Assembly: GCF_023634025.1 (NCBI RefSeq)
Contig: NZ_JALJCW010000002.1
Location: forward strand, 310,001-374,000
DNA length: 64,000 nt
Reading direction: 5' to 3'
DNA from: Hanstruepera flava
Lineage (GTDB): Bacteria > Bacteroidota > Bacteroidia > Flavobacteriales > Flavobacteriaceae
Below, in pieces: positions 19,546-28,152 of this stretch. A program made the translations under genes and the position numbers. The first letter of the stretch is position 1; each line of letters starts with the position of its first letter. The notes under the pieces are model-generated. The model was not told where the DNA came from and searched no databases. It worked only from the letters and a program-made list of their open reading frames with translations.

Positions 19546-20085
19546 TTATTTATTTGGGTTAATTGTATGTACGGTTACATCACACATTATAGGAACATTG
19601 GTGCCTATTTTATTTTCATCACCATAGTAGCCATAAGCTTTTTGTGAAGGGAAAAGAAAAGTCGCCGATTCGCCAGCTCTCATAAGCTTTAAACCTTCGC
19701 GTAAACCGCTAAATAATTCTTGCTTGTCCATTATATAGCGTTGCGTTTTTAAATCGCCTTTGGAATAAATAATTTCTCCATTGCTGGTTTTTATATTATA
19801 ATCGAAAACTACTGTATCTCCAAATGAAGGTGTTATTAAGGAATCATTCACCCGATTTTTGAAACTATACCAAAATCCATTTTCTGAAGCTTCGTAATTT
19901 TTAGTTGTATCGGCTTCCATTAGGTCTTGAAACATGAGTTCTTCCCTCTCATTAAGTTGAATATTACGTGCGACCGATTTATCGATAAACGACCCTGATT
20001 TAGCAGAAATAGGCCTGCGTGCTTCAGGAGATTTACACGCAGTTATAACTAGAAATAACAATATTATATATGCAAAAGGCTTCAT
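19546..20085 (-). CDS. gldI: Gliding-motility lipoprotein GldI (FKBP-type isomerase)
   Basis: 179 residues. The lipobox VITACKS gives a lipid-modified Cys17. The C-terminal half (about 75-178) is an FKBP domain with FGDTVVFDYNIKTSNGEIIYS, ELFSGLREGLKLMRAGE and FPSQKAYGYYGDENKIG. Length, lipoprotein signal and position between a DHH phosphoesterase and another PPIase match GldI of gliding Flavobacteria, which is needed for type IX secretion and motility. Its start overlaps the stop of the DHH gene by 4 bases, showing translational coupling. Confidence 0.88.
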   Translation of the reverse strand: MKPFAYIILLFLVITACKSPEARRPISAKSGSFIDKSVARNIQLNEREELMFQDLMEADTTKNYEASENGFWYSFKNRVNDSLITPSFGDTVVFDYNIKTSNGEIIYSKGDLKTQRYIMDKQELFSGLREGLKLMRAGESATFLFPSQKAYGYYGDENKIGTNVPIMCDVTVHTINPNK

Positions 20086-21098
20086 GAATTTAGGGCATTG
20101 TTATAGTTTGGTAATATACTAATAAATTTTTCAACGGTGTTTTGTAAATCTAATTCGCTTCTTCCTCCTGCAGCATTGGTATGTCCGCCACCATCAAAAT
20201 GAGCTCTTGCAAATTCGTTTACTGAAAAGTCGCCTTTAGATCGCAACGAAATTTTAATGATATTCTGCTGCTGATCCTCAATAAAAATGGCTGCAAAAAT
20301 TATATTATTCAGTGATAAACCATAATTAACAAAACCTTCGGTATCGCCCTTCTTAAAATTATATTTGTTTAATTCTTCTTGCGATAAGGTAATGTAGGCT
20401 GTTTTAAACTCTGGAATGACTTTTAAATTTGTTAGCGCACAACCTAATAATTGTAAACGGTCATAAGAAATGGTATCGTAAATGGCATTGTGAATTTCGG
20501 CGTGATTAGCACCATAATCTATAAGTGCTGCTGCAATACGATGGGTTTGGCTTGTTGTAGACGGAAATCTAAAGGAACCTGTATCGGTCATAATACCAGT
20601 ATAAAGACAAGAGGCAATATTGACGTCGATCTTGCTTGTATAACCAAGCATTTCAAAAAAGTTGTAAACCATTTCGCAGGTAGAACTCATAGCAACATCA
20701 GAATACATATATTGTGCATAATCATCTGGTTGTTGATGGTGATCTATCATGATTTTAATGGCGCGACTCTCTTGTAGTGAAAACTCCATATCACCAGCCC
20801 TGTTAAGTGCATTAAAATCTAATGTAAAAATAATATCAGCATCTTCAATAAGTTTGTTGCAAACGTCGCTTTGCGAATCGTATTTAAGAACAGTATCCTC
20901 GTTAGGGAGCCATTTTAAAAATTCGGGATAATCATTTGGTGCAATTACAGTAGTTTCATGATTGAACTTTCTTAAAAAATGGTATAATCCTAAAGTAGAG
21001 CCCATAGCATCGCCATCAGGGTTTTTATGCGGAACAATCACGATTTGCTTTGGTGATTGTAATAAAACTTTTACCTCTTGTATTGCCTGTTCTGTCAT
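20082..21098 (-). CDS. DHH-family phosphoesterase (NrnA-like)
   Basis: 338 residues. The DHH domain carries [39 protein letters not shown] and [13 protein letters not shown], which supply the two-manganese site. The C-terminal DHHA1 domain has the [10 protein letters not shown] substrate-binding loop. Proteins of this type degrade nanoRNA, pAp or cyclic dinucleotide products; the exact substrate is not decided here. It is the first gene of a three-gene unit with gldI and the fused PPIase. Confidence 0.92.
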   Translation of the reverse strand: MTEQAIQEVKVLLQSPKQIVIVPHKNPDGDAMGSTLGLYHFLRKFNHETTVIAPNDYPEFLKWLPNEDTVLKYDSQSDVCNKLIEDADIIFTLDFNALNRAGDMEFSLQESRAIKIMIDHHQQPDDYAQYMYSDVAMSSTCEMVYNFFEMLGYTSKIDVNIASCLYTGIMTDTGSFRFPSTTSQTHRIAAALIDYGANHAEIHNAIYDTISYDRLQLLGCALTNLKVIPEFKTAYITLSQEELNKYNFKKGDTEGFVNYGLSLNNIIFAAIFIEDQQQNIIKISLRSKGDFSVNEFARAHFDGGGHTNAAGGRSELDLQNTVEKFISILPNYNNALNS

Positions 21099-21135
21099 AG
21101 GGCACGAATATACAATTTTTTAATATCGCTTAATA

Positions 21136-21165
21136 TTGTTTTTCTTAAGAAATGCATTACTTTTG
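21136..21165 (+). promoter_or_regulatory. Promoter of ndk
   Basis: TTG at 21136-21138, 19-base spacer, TACTTTTG at 21158-21165, 20 bases before the ATG. A strong match to the Bacteroidota promoter form. Confidence 0.7.
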
Positions 21166-21185
21166 CACTCAAATTAAAAAAACAA

Positions 21186-21605
21186 ATGGCAACAAATAGA
21201 ACATTTACAATGCTTAAGCCAGATGCTGTTGAGAAAGGACACATTGGTGCAATATTAGAAAAAATTACAGCTTCAGGTTTCAGAATCGTAGCTATGAAAT
21301 TAACACAAATGACAACTGCAGATGCGCAGGCGTTTTATGCAATTCACAAAGAGCGTCCGTTTTTTGGCGAATTAGTAGAATATATGACTCGTGGTCCTAT
21401 TGTAGCAGCTATTTTAGAAAAAGACAATGCTGTTGAAGACTTTAGAACATTAATTGGAGCTACTAATCCTGCTGATGCCGCTGAAGGAACTATCAGAAAA
21501 TTATACGCAGCCTCTATTGGAGAAAATGCTGTACATGGTAGTGATAGTGATGAAAATGCAGCTATTGAAGGTGCATTTCATTTTGCAGGTCGCGAGATGT
21601 TTTAA
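21186..21605 (+). CDS. ndk: Nucleoside diphosphate kinase
   Basis: Transfers phosphate from ATP to other nucleoside diphosphates through a phosphohistidine. 139 residues from the ATG at 21186; longer frames upstream run through the promoter and are not used. Motifs: [15 protein letters not shown] at the N-terminus, [31 protein letters not shown] and [14 protein letters not shown] with catalytic His117. It is monocistronic, with its own promoter and a hairpin terminator at 21631-21656. Confidence 0.97.
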   Translation: MATNRTFTMLKPDAVEKGHIGAILEKITASGFRIVAMKLTQMTTADAQAFYAIHKERPFFGELVEYMTRGPIVAAILEKDNAVEDFRTLIGATNPADAAEGTIRKLYAASIGENAVHGSDSDENAAIEGAFHFAGREMF

Positions 21606-21630
21606 GACTTATAAATATTGAATACAAGAA

Positions 21631-21656
21631 AAAAGCCTGAATACATTCAGGCTTTT
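21631..21656. terminator. Bidirectional terminator between ndk and the DUF721 gene
   Basis: 12-bp perfect arms AAAAGCCTGAAT / ATTCAGGCTTTT around a 2-base centre, with T-runs on both strands. Confidence 0.85.
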
Positions 21657-21661
21657 TTAAT

Positions 21662-21958
21662 TTAACGCAGTACCAGTTTTTTAATGAGCTCTTTGCCTAA
21701 ACTTTCATTTAGCATATTAATTATTTTCTGTTTACCATAACTTAATTCCTCACGCAAAACACTGGAGCTTAACTGAACATAAAGGATATCCCCTTTAAGC
21801 TGAATAGCTGTAGTATAATTATTTACGCCATTTCCCATCATATTTTTCCAGGCATCTTGAACATTTACGGCATCTAAACCTTTTTCCAGTCTATTGGTTT
21901 CAACAAACTCTTTAAGAGCCTCGGCCATATTTAAATTTTCATTGTTGCGTTTTGCCAT
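21662..21958 (-). CDS. DUF721 (DciA-like) protein
   Basis: 98 residues. Pattern of the DUF721 domain: NMAEALKEFVE, VNVQDAWKNMMG, LKGDILYVQLSSSVLREELS and KQKIINMLNES. In other bacteria the DciA members of this family load the replicative helicase, and they commonly sit next to recF, as here. A replication role is therefore likely by family and context, but not shown for this short form. Confidence 0.8.
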   Translation of the reverse strand: MAKRNNENLNMAEALKEFVETNRLEKGLDAVNVQDAWKNMMGNGVNNYTTAIQLKGDILYVQLSSSVLREELSYGKQKIINMLNESLGKELIKKLVLR

Positions 21959-21974
21959 TTTTTGTGATGTGTTT

Positions 21975-22406
21975 TTACTCGATGTTTATAGGTTGATAAC
22001 GTATGTAAGAATAAATAGCTCCTCTTTTGTTACTGACTACTAATTCACTTTCAGATAATTCCAAAATAGTTTCTTTCCACGAATCATAAGGAGTTTGGTA
22101 ATATACGTTTACGCTATCGTTTTCTAGTTTAATTTCAAAACGTTCCGAATCTTTTGAGGTTTCAAAATAGCCGCTAAAATTAGGTTTCATTTTTTTTCTA
22201 ATGCCAAATAAGCTATCAGTTAATGACAAAAAATCTATGGTGTCGCTAAACGTATATTCCTTTTTAGTACCATCCTTAAAAGTAACCGACTTAATTTCCC
22301 AATAGCCATCTAAATGTGATAAGTCAACATTGCTTTTCAATGAACAACTTATTAAAAAACAAATGATTAAAAATGATAATATAAATTTATAATTTAAATA
22401 TTTCAT
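21975..22406 (-). CDS. Small lipoprotein, lipocalin-like
   Basis: 143 residues from the ATG at 22406. A lipoprotein signal ends in FLISCSLK. The mature part begins [20 protein letters not shown] and alternates short strands, resembling the lipocalin-like domains common in Bacteroidota lipoproteins. No ligand or role can be assigned. Its 5' end overlaps the 3' end of recF by 20 bases, so it is read after recF in the same unit with the DUF721 gene. Confidence 0.75.
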   Translation of the reverse strand: MKYLNYKFILSFLIICFLISCSLKSNVDLSHLDGYWEIKSVTFKDGTKKEYTFSDTIDFLSLTDSLFGIRKKMKPNFSGYFETSKDSERFEIKLENDSVNVYYQTPYDSWKETILELSESELVVSNKRGAIYSYIRYQPINIE

Positions 22407-23466
22407 AAGATTGATGAACATGTTTTACGGCTTCTTCAGTACGGTCGGCATGGGTGTCACTTATAAAAAGCTGACCGAAATTTTCATCGTCAACTAATTT
22501 TAAAATCTGCGCAACGCGATTTTCATCTAATTTATCAAAAATATCATCTAATAGCAAAATTGGGTTTGTGCCTTTTTGTGCTTTAATAAAATCAAATTGT
22601 GCCAGTTTTAAAGCTATTAAATATGATTTTTGTTGGCCTTGGCTTCCAAATTTTTTAATGGAATGTTCGGCTATTTGAAAATTTAAATCGTCTTTATGGA
22701 TGCCTACAGAAGTGTATTGCAAAGCACGATCTTTAGCAAGGTGCTCTTTTAATAAATTGTCAAGTGTATGGTGTTCTAAATCGCTTTCGTAAACCAAATT
22801 AACAGCTTCTTTTCCGCCACTAATAGCTTCGTAACGCGACTTGAAAATAGGGATGAAGGTTTCTAAAAACTGTTTTCTTTTTTCAAAAATGTATTGTCCA
22901 AAAGTGTTTAGTTGTTCGTTGTAAACCAATAAAGTATCTGCATTGAAAGTTTGATTGGCAGCAAAATACTTTAATAGGGCATTGCGTTGCGAAACAGTTT
23001 TGTTGTATTTAATTAATTGTTCTAAATACACTTTGTCACTTTGTGAAATAACACTGTCTATAAATTTTCGTCGTGTAGAGCTACCCTCAATAATTAAATC
23101 GCGATCGGCAGGAGAAATAATTACCAAAGGTAAAAAGCCAATATGGTCACTAAACTTATCGTAAGCTTTATTGTTGCGCTTAATAACCTTTTTTTGTCCA
23201 CGTTTTAAACTGACAACAATTTTTTCGGTATTCTTGTTTTTTTCGTATTCACCATTAATTACAAAAAAGGATTCGTCGTGTTTAATGTTTTGGGAAGACA
23301 CCGGGTTAAAATAACTTTTACCAAAGGATAAGTGGAAAATGGCATCTAAAACATTAGTCTTTCCCACACCATTATTTCCAACAAAACAGTTTATTTTATC
23401 ATTAAAAGAAAATGAAACACTGTCGAAGTTTTTATAGTTAAGAAGTGATAACGATTTTAAAATCAT
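22387..23466 (-). CDS. recF: DNA replication/repair protein RecF
   Basis: SMC-like ATPase that helps load RecA at gapped DNA. 359 residues from the ATG at 23466; an in-frame ATG 24 codons earlier would add residues without family similarity. Walker A is GNNGVGKTN at about residues 29-37, the ABC signature region is [19 protein letters not shown], and Walker B is [12 protein letters not shown]. The N-terminus [14 protein letters not shown] is typical. Confidence 0.95.
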   Translation of the reverse strand: MILKSLSLLNYKNFDSVSFSFNDKINCFVGNNGVGKTNVLDAIFHLSFGKSYFNPVSSQNIKHDESFFVINGEYEKNKNTEKIVVSLKRGQKKVIKRNNKAYDKFSDHIGFLPLVIISPADRDLIIEGSSTRRKFIDSVISQSDKVYLEQLIKYNKTVSQRNALLKYFAANQTFNADTLLVYNEQLNTFGQYIFEKRKQFLETFIPIFKSRYEAISGGKEAVNLVYESDLEHHTLDNLLKEHLAKDRALQYTSVGIHKDDLNFQIAEHSIKKFGSQGQQKSYLIALKLAQFDFIKAQKGTNPILLLDDIFDKLDENRVAQILKLVDDENFGQLFISDTHADRTEEAVKHVHQSYEIFKL

Positions 23467-23599
23467 GAATCTAGAACTAATTGAAGCAATTTTTAGAATA
23501 TTAGGTAAACAGTTGTGCAAATTATTGAAAAATAACAAATAAATACCCTTTTAAATCTAAAGAAAAATTATATTTTTGCGGCGCATAAATTTTAAATAA

Positions 23600-24373
23600 A
23601 TGGCAACGTACAAGAAGAGAGGATACAAACCTAAAACCAAAGTTGAGAAAGAGCACGAGATTGAAGACCACTCAACAACGGCTGAAGTATTTAATACACT
23701 AGATGAAACAGCTTCAAAAACTGAAGATTGGGTTATTAAAAACCAAAAGTACATTTTTGTAATTATTGGTGTGGTAGCTGCAGTGGTATTGGGTTATTTA
23801 GGTTATAACGAATTTATAGCAAAGCCAAAGCAAAATGAAGCTATGAACGATATGTTCCAAGCTCAAAAATTCTATGATCAAGCTATCACAAATCCAACAG
23901 CTAAAGATTCACTATTCAATCTAGCTCTAAATGGTGGAGAAGGTAAGTTTGGAATGTTAGATATTATTTCTGAATACAATGGAACACAAGCCGCTAATAT
24001 TGCTAATTATTATGCAGGAATGGCTTACTTAAATATGAAAGATTACAAAAATGCAGTTTCATATTTAGGCGATTTTTCTAGCGATGATGAGGTTTTGGCA
24101 CCAATGGCCAAAGGTGGAATAGGTGATGCCTTTGTACAATTAAATCAACAAGAAGATGCTTTAGGTTATTATGAGCAAGCTGCATCTATGCGTTCTAACG
24201 ATTTTACGACACCCATGTATTTATATAAAGCTGGAATCGTGGCTATGGAGTTAGGTAAAACAGATGTTGCCCTTAAGCACTTTGAAAATATTAAGGAAAA
24301 TTACCCAGAGTCAACCGAAGCTGCAAATATTGATGTATTTATAGGAAAAGCTAAAGCGTTGGCCAGCAAATAA
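23600..24373 (+). CDS. Single-span membrane protein with TPR repeats
   Basis: 257 residues. A charged cytoplasmic N-terminus (YKKRGYKPKTK) is followed by one membrane helix at about residues 49-67. The outer part has three or so tetratricopeptide-like repeats (ANYYAGMAYLNMKDYKNAVSYL; GDAFVQLNQQEDALGYYEQA; AGIVAMELGKTDVALKHFENI). The layout resembles YfgM-type proteins that act near the Sec translocon, but the actual partner is unknown. A TATTTTTG -7-like element is at 23571-23578. Transcription probably continues into ribH. Confidence 0.85.
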   Translation: MATYKKRGYKPKTKVEKEHEIEDHSTTAEVFNTLDETASKTEDWVIKNQKYIFVIIGVVAAVVLGYLGYNEFIAKPKQNEAMNDMFQAQKFYDQAITNPTAKDSLFNLALNGGEGKFGMLDIISEYNGTQAANIANYYAGMAYLNMKDYKNAVSYLGDFSSDDEVLAPMAKGGIGDAFVQLNQQEDALGYYEQAASMRSNDFTTPMYLYKAGIVAMELGKTDVALKHFENIKENYPESTEAANIDVFIGKAKALASK

Positions 24374-24397
24374 TTTACCGAGTACTCGGCAAGCATT

Positions 24398-24883
24398 ATG
24401 GCAACTGCAAATAAAAATTTATCAGATTACGATAAGACAACAATCCCAAACGCGAAAGATTTTCGGTTTGGGATTGTTGTTTCTGAATGGAACGATACTA
24501 TAACCGAAGGCCTTTATGAAGGAGCCTACAATACTTTAATTGAACATGGTGTTTTACCAGAGCATATTACACGTGCTAATGTGCCAGGAAGTTATGAGCT
24601 TATTTTTGGTTGCAAGAAAATGCAGCAGCATTATGTAGATGCTGTTATTGCTATTGGTAGCGTTATTCAAGGTGAAACAAAACACTTCGATTTTGTTTGC
24701 GATGCCGTCTCACAAGGCATAAAAGATTTAAATGTACTTCACGACATTCCAGTTATTTTCTGCGTGTTGACAGACAATACCATGCAGCAAGCCATAGACC
24801 GTTCTGGTGGTAAACACGGAAACAAAGGAACAGAAGCAGCTATTGCCGCCATTAAAATGGCCCATTTGAATCGAAATAACTAA
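24398..24883 (+). CDS. ribH: 6,7-dimethyl-8-ribityllumazine synthase
   Basis: Condenses the ribityl-amino-uracil intermediate with dihydroxybutanone phosphate in riboflavin synthesis. 161 residues. Motifs: RFGIVVSEWNDTITEGLYEG, ANVPGSYEL, GSVIQGETKHFDFVC (catalytic His region), PVIFCVLTDNTMQQAIDRSG and KHGNKGTEAA. It stands alone, without other rib genes, 24 bases after the TPR gene. Confidence 0.97.
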   Translation: MATANKNLSDYDKTTIPNAKDFRFGIVVSEWNDTITEGLYEGAYNTLIEHGVLPEHITRANVPGSYELIFGCKKMQQHYVDAVIAIGSVIQGETKHFDFVCDAVSQGIKDLNVLHDIPVIFCVLTDNTMQQAIDRSGGKHGNKGTEAAIAAIKMAHLNRNN

Positions 24884-25011
24884 ACGCTATTCCAAATTTA
24901 GATTACTCCTTTAAGTAATTCTTACTGTTGTTAACAATTTTTGGCAGTTTGAACTTTATGTTTGCTTGTAATTTCAGTATTTTTGAAAGGTATCTGCTTA
25001 AATAGTTACCA

Positions 25012-25218
25012 TTGGCAAAACAAAAACGAAGTTTTAATTATAAACCTAGATTTCAGGATAAAAATCATAATGTCGATCAAGCCGATTTGCAGACAAAATG
25101 GCAAGATTTAAAACAAACGCGTAAGCGTAAAAATAGTTTCTTGACATCGCCATTGTTTTTGGTCTTGTTTTTGATTGCTATGTTAGTGTTAATTTACATT
25201 TTGAGTCAATACGAATAA
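25012..25218 (+). CDS. Small single-span membrane protein, 68 residues
   Basis: Starts with TTG at 25012, the only usable start after an in-frame stop at 25003. The N-terminal about 45 residues are soluble and basic, with the motif KRSFNYKPRF; a C-terminal membrane helix (about 47-65) ends in SQYE. The shape and the KxFxYxPR motif are shared with the next gene, so the two are probably paralogues. The function is unknown. A TATTTTTG element at 24978-24985 may be its -7 box. Confidence 0.7.
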   Translation: MAKQKRSFNYKPRFQDKNHNVDQADLQTKWQDLKQTRKRKNSFLTSPLFLVLFLIAMLVLIYILSQYE

Positions 25219-25228
25219 AACTAATATC

Positions 25229-25513
25229 ATGGGGATTTTTAAAACACGACAGAATAAAAAGTTTAGCTATACACCAAGACACTACCAAGGTGAAGGAAAT
25301 CCTTATGAAATAAAACACAAGTTTGACGATTATAGAACTACTGTAGGCAGCAATAAAGGGCTGAAGGCAAAATTAAACAATGCTTTAAACGATTATCGCC
25401 ATAATTCAGATAAAACAGCAAACAAACGTGTTTTAATAATTATAGCGGTTCTTGTTTTTCTCTTTTTTGTATTTATTGGATTCGATTTGTCAATTTTCTT
25501 TTCAAATAACTAA
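25229..25513 (+). CDS. Small single-span membrane protein, 94 residues
   Basis: The basic N-terminus carries KKFSYTPRHYQGEGNPYEIK, then a lysine-rich central region and a C-terminal membrane helix (about 70-89). No enzyme motif is visible. It lies between ribH and mutL; any name linking it to riboflavin synthesis would rest on position alone. Its TAA stop overlaps the ATG of mutL by one base, so translation is probably coupled. Confidence 0.8.
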   Translation: MGIFKTRQNKKFSYTPRHYQGEGNPYEIKHKFDDYRTTVGSNKGLKAKLNNALNDYRHNSDKTANKRVLIIIAVLVFLFFVFIGFDLSIFFSNN

Positions 25514-27366
25514 TGGCAGATATCATTCAATTATTACCCGATCATGTTGCTAACCAAATTGCTGCAGGAGAAGTGGTTCAACGTCCAGCTTCTGTAGTAA
25601 AGGAACTACTTGAAAATGCTATTGATGCTCAGGCGACACAGATTAAATTGTTAATTAAAGATGCTGGAAAAACACTCGTGCAAGTTATTGATAATGGTTG
25701 CGGAATGAGTATTACCGATGCGCGGTTGAGTTTTGAACGTCATGCCACATCAAAAATCCGTTCTGCTGAAGATTTATTTCAACTGCATACCAAGGGATTT
25801 CGTGGAGAGGCTTTGGCAAGTATTGCGGCTATTGCGCATGTGGAGCTTAAATCGCGACAGGAAAATGATGAGGTTGGTACACAAATAGAAATTGAGGGTA
25901 GTGAGGTGAAGTCACAGGATGTTGTAGTGACGCCAATAGGAACTTCTATTGCTGTAAAGAATCTGTTTTATAATATTCCAGCCAGGCGTAATTTTTTAAA
26001 ATCAAATCCTGTAGAATTGCGCCATGTGATCGATGAATTCCATCGCGTTGCGTTGGCACACCCTAATATTGGGTTCGCAATGTATCATAATGGCAACGAG
26101 GTATTTAACCTGCCTGAAAGTAATTATAGACAACGTATTGTAAATATATTTGGGAATAAGACTAATGAAAAATTAGTACCCGTAAAAGAAGATACCGAAG
26201 TACTAAAGATATCAGGTTTTGTTGGAAAACCTGAATATGCCAAAAAAACACGTGGCGAACAGTTTTTCTTTGTTAACAACCGCTTTATTAAAAGTGCGTA
26301 CTTAAATCACGCTATAAATTCAGCATTCGATGGTTTATTACGTGAAGGAACCCATGCCAGTTATTTTTTGAATTTAGAGGTTGACCCAAAGTCTATTGAT
26401 ATCAATATCCATCCTACAAAAACAGAAATTAAATTTGATGACGAGCATACGTTATACGCGTTGTTACGTTCAGCTGTAAAACACAGTTTGGGTCAATTTA
26501 GTATTGCTCCTGTATTAGATTTTGATCGTGATGCAAATTTAGATACACCGTATTCGTATAAAAATAAATCGGTACAGACACCAAGTATAGAAGTCGATAG
26601 ATCGTTTAACCCGTTTCAGGAGGAAACTGTTTCAAAAGCCTCTTCAAGATCGAGCTATACTAAACAACCTGCAGCTAGTTGGGAGAGTTTATATGTGGAT
26701 TTAGAGTCAAAAAGCACAAAATCGTCGAAAGATTTTAGTGAAATTCAACTGGAGAGTGAGGAACAAACACCCAGTATATTTACTGACAGTTCTAAATTGG
26801 AATCTAATCATACCACATACCAACTTCATAAAAAGTATATAATTAGTCCTATAAAATCGGGTATGCTAATAATAGACCAAAATAGAGCACACCAACGGGT
26901 TCTGTATGAAGAATTTTTAAAACACATAACCATAAAAGAAAGTGTAAGCCAGCAGTTGTTATTTCCTGTTCAGGTTTTCTTTTCGCCAGAAGAAATTGCT
27001 TGTATTGAACAGGTAAAACAAGATTTGGAACATACAGGTTTTGTGTTTACACATTTTAAGGATGATCATATTGAAATTTCGGGTATACCTGTTAATGTCC
27101 CAGCGCAAGAGGTTTCAATAATATTGGAACGTTTAATAAGCGATATTCAGAATGAAGTCCCTGACACGAATTTTAGTGCTACAGATTTGTTGGCCAAATC
27201 TATGTCTAAAAGTTTGGCTATAAAGGCAGGTCAACAGCTAACGGGAACAGAGCAGGAGCATTTGGTTAATAGTTTGTTTGGATGTAAGGAACCCAATATG
27301 TCTCCTACCAACAAACCTACGTTTATAACGATGGATATGAATGAATTAGAAAATAAATTTATTTAG
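25513..27366 (+). CDS. mutL: DNA mismatch repair protein MutL
   Basis: 617 residues. The N-terminal GHKL ATPase has QIAAGEVVQRPASVVKELLE, NAIDA, DNGCGMS, RHATSKI and TKGFRGEALASI; the transducer domain ends near residue 330. A variable linker (about 330-430) precedes the C-terminal dimer domain. The endonuclease motif DQHAxxExxxxE is here DQNRAHQRVLYE from Asp455, lacking the canonical His and first Glu. The late CPHGRPT-type motif is replaced around Cys591. It may therefore lack, or have an altered, nicking activity. Confidence 0.96.
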   Translation: MADIIQLLPDHVANQIAAGEVVQRPASVVKELLENAIDAQATQIKLLIKDAGKTLVQVIDNGCGMSITDARLSFERHATSKIRSAEDLFQLHTKGFRGEALASIAAIAHVELKSRQENDEVGTQIEIEGSEVKSQDVVVTPIGTSIAVKNLFYNIPARRNFLKSNPVELRHVIDEFHRVALAHPNIGFAMYHNGNEVFNLPESNYRQRIVNIFGNKTNEKLVPVKEDTEVLKISGFVGKPEYAKKTRGEQFFFVNNRFIKSAYLNHAINSAFDGLLREGTHASYFLNLEVDPKSIDINIHPTKTEIKFDDEHTLYALLRSAVKHSLGQFSIAPVLDFDRDANLDTPYSYKNKSVQTPSIEVDRSFNPFQEETVSKASSRSSYTKQPAASWESLYVDLESKSTKSSKDFSEIQLESEEQTPSIFTDSSKLESNHTTYQLHKKYIISPIKSGMLIIDQNRAHQRVLYEEFLKHITIKESVSQQLLFPVQVFFSPEEIACIEQVKQDLEHTGFVFTHFKDDHIEISGIPVNVPAQEVSIILERLISDIQNEVPDTNFSATDLLAKSMSKSLAIKAGQQLTGTEQEHLVNSLFGCKEPNMSPTNKPTFITMDMNELENKFI

Positions 27367-27374
27367 TAAAGCAT

Positions 27375-28151
27375 ATGATGAATTCAATGACAGATACCGT
27401 AAAGCATTTACTTATAATAAATGTTGTTATGTTTATTGGTACACTAACTGTTGGAGGTGCGTCAATTGGCAATAACGAGTTGTTTTACGAATGGTTTGCC
27501 TTACATTTTCCCCAAAACGAAATGTTTAAACCATGGCAAATTATAACACATATGTTTATGCATGGTGGGTTTATGCATATTTTCTTTAATATGTTTGCGC
27601 TATGGATGTTTGGTACAGCTGTAGAACAGCGATTTGGAAGTAAAAAGTTTTTGTTCTTTTACATGTCATCTGGATTAGGGGCTGCTTTGTTGATGATAGG
27701 ATATTACTATTTTCAGTTTTATTCAGGGATAAGTGTTTTAAATGATGCTGGATTTGACCAAGCCCAAACTATAAACACATTAAAGTCGGGTTATAATATG
27801 TATGATACACGTTGGTCACAGCATTTAAATCAGGAGCAGTTACAGAACTTTGTTGGTGTTTTTAATAGTACTATGGTAGGAGCATCTGGAGCTATAATGG
27901 GTGTTTTAGTAGCTTTTGGAATGCTTTATCCAGAATCTAAACTAATGCTCATATTTTTACCAATTCCTATAAAGGCCAAATATTTTATTCCTGGCATCAT
28001 TGGGTTAGATTTAATTTCTGCAATTACAGGGCAATCATTTTTTAGCCCAAGTAACACTGCGTATATGGCACATATTGGTGGAGCCTTAACCGGATTTTTA
28101 ATTATGTGGTATTGGAAAAAAACACAGTTTAATAAAAATAGATGGAATTAA
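27375..28151 (+). CDS. Rhomboid intramembrane serine protease
   Basis: 258 residues with six to seven membrane helices. The catalytic dyad is Ser171 in GASGAIMG and His233 in AHIGGALTG. The L1-loop region HMFMHGGFMHIFFNMFALWMFG is characteristic. It probably cleaves membrane-anchored substrates within the bilayer; substrates are unknown. It begins 9 bases after mutL and is followed at once by a second rhomboid gene. Confidence 0.93.
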   Translation: MMNSMTDTVKHLLIINVVMFIGTLTVGGASIGNNELFYEWFALHFPQNEMFKPWQIITHMFMHGGFMHIFFNMFALWMFGTAVEQRFGSKKFLFFYMSSGLGAALLMIGYYYFQFYSGISVLNDAGFDQAQTINTLKSGYNMYDTRWSQHLNQEQLQNFVGVFNSTMVGASGAIMGVLVAFGMLYPESKLMLIFLPIPIKAKYFIPGIIGLDLISAITGQSFFSPSNTAYMAHIGGALTGFLIMWYWKKTQFNKNRWN

Positions 28152-28152
28152 A

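Noticed and set aside
25229-25513. 94-residue protein as a riboflavin synthase subunit
   Set aside because: It lacks any lumazine or riboflavin synthase motif and is a single-span membrane protein; only its position near ribH would suggest that name.
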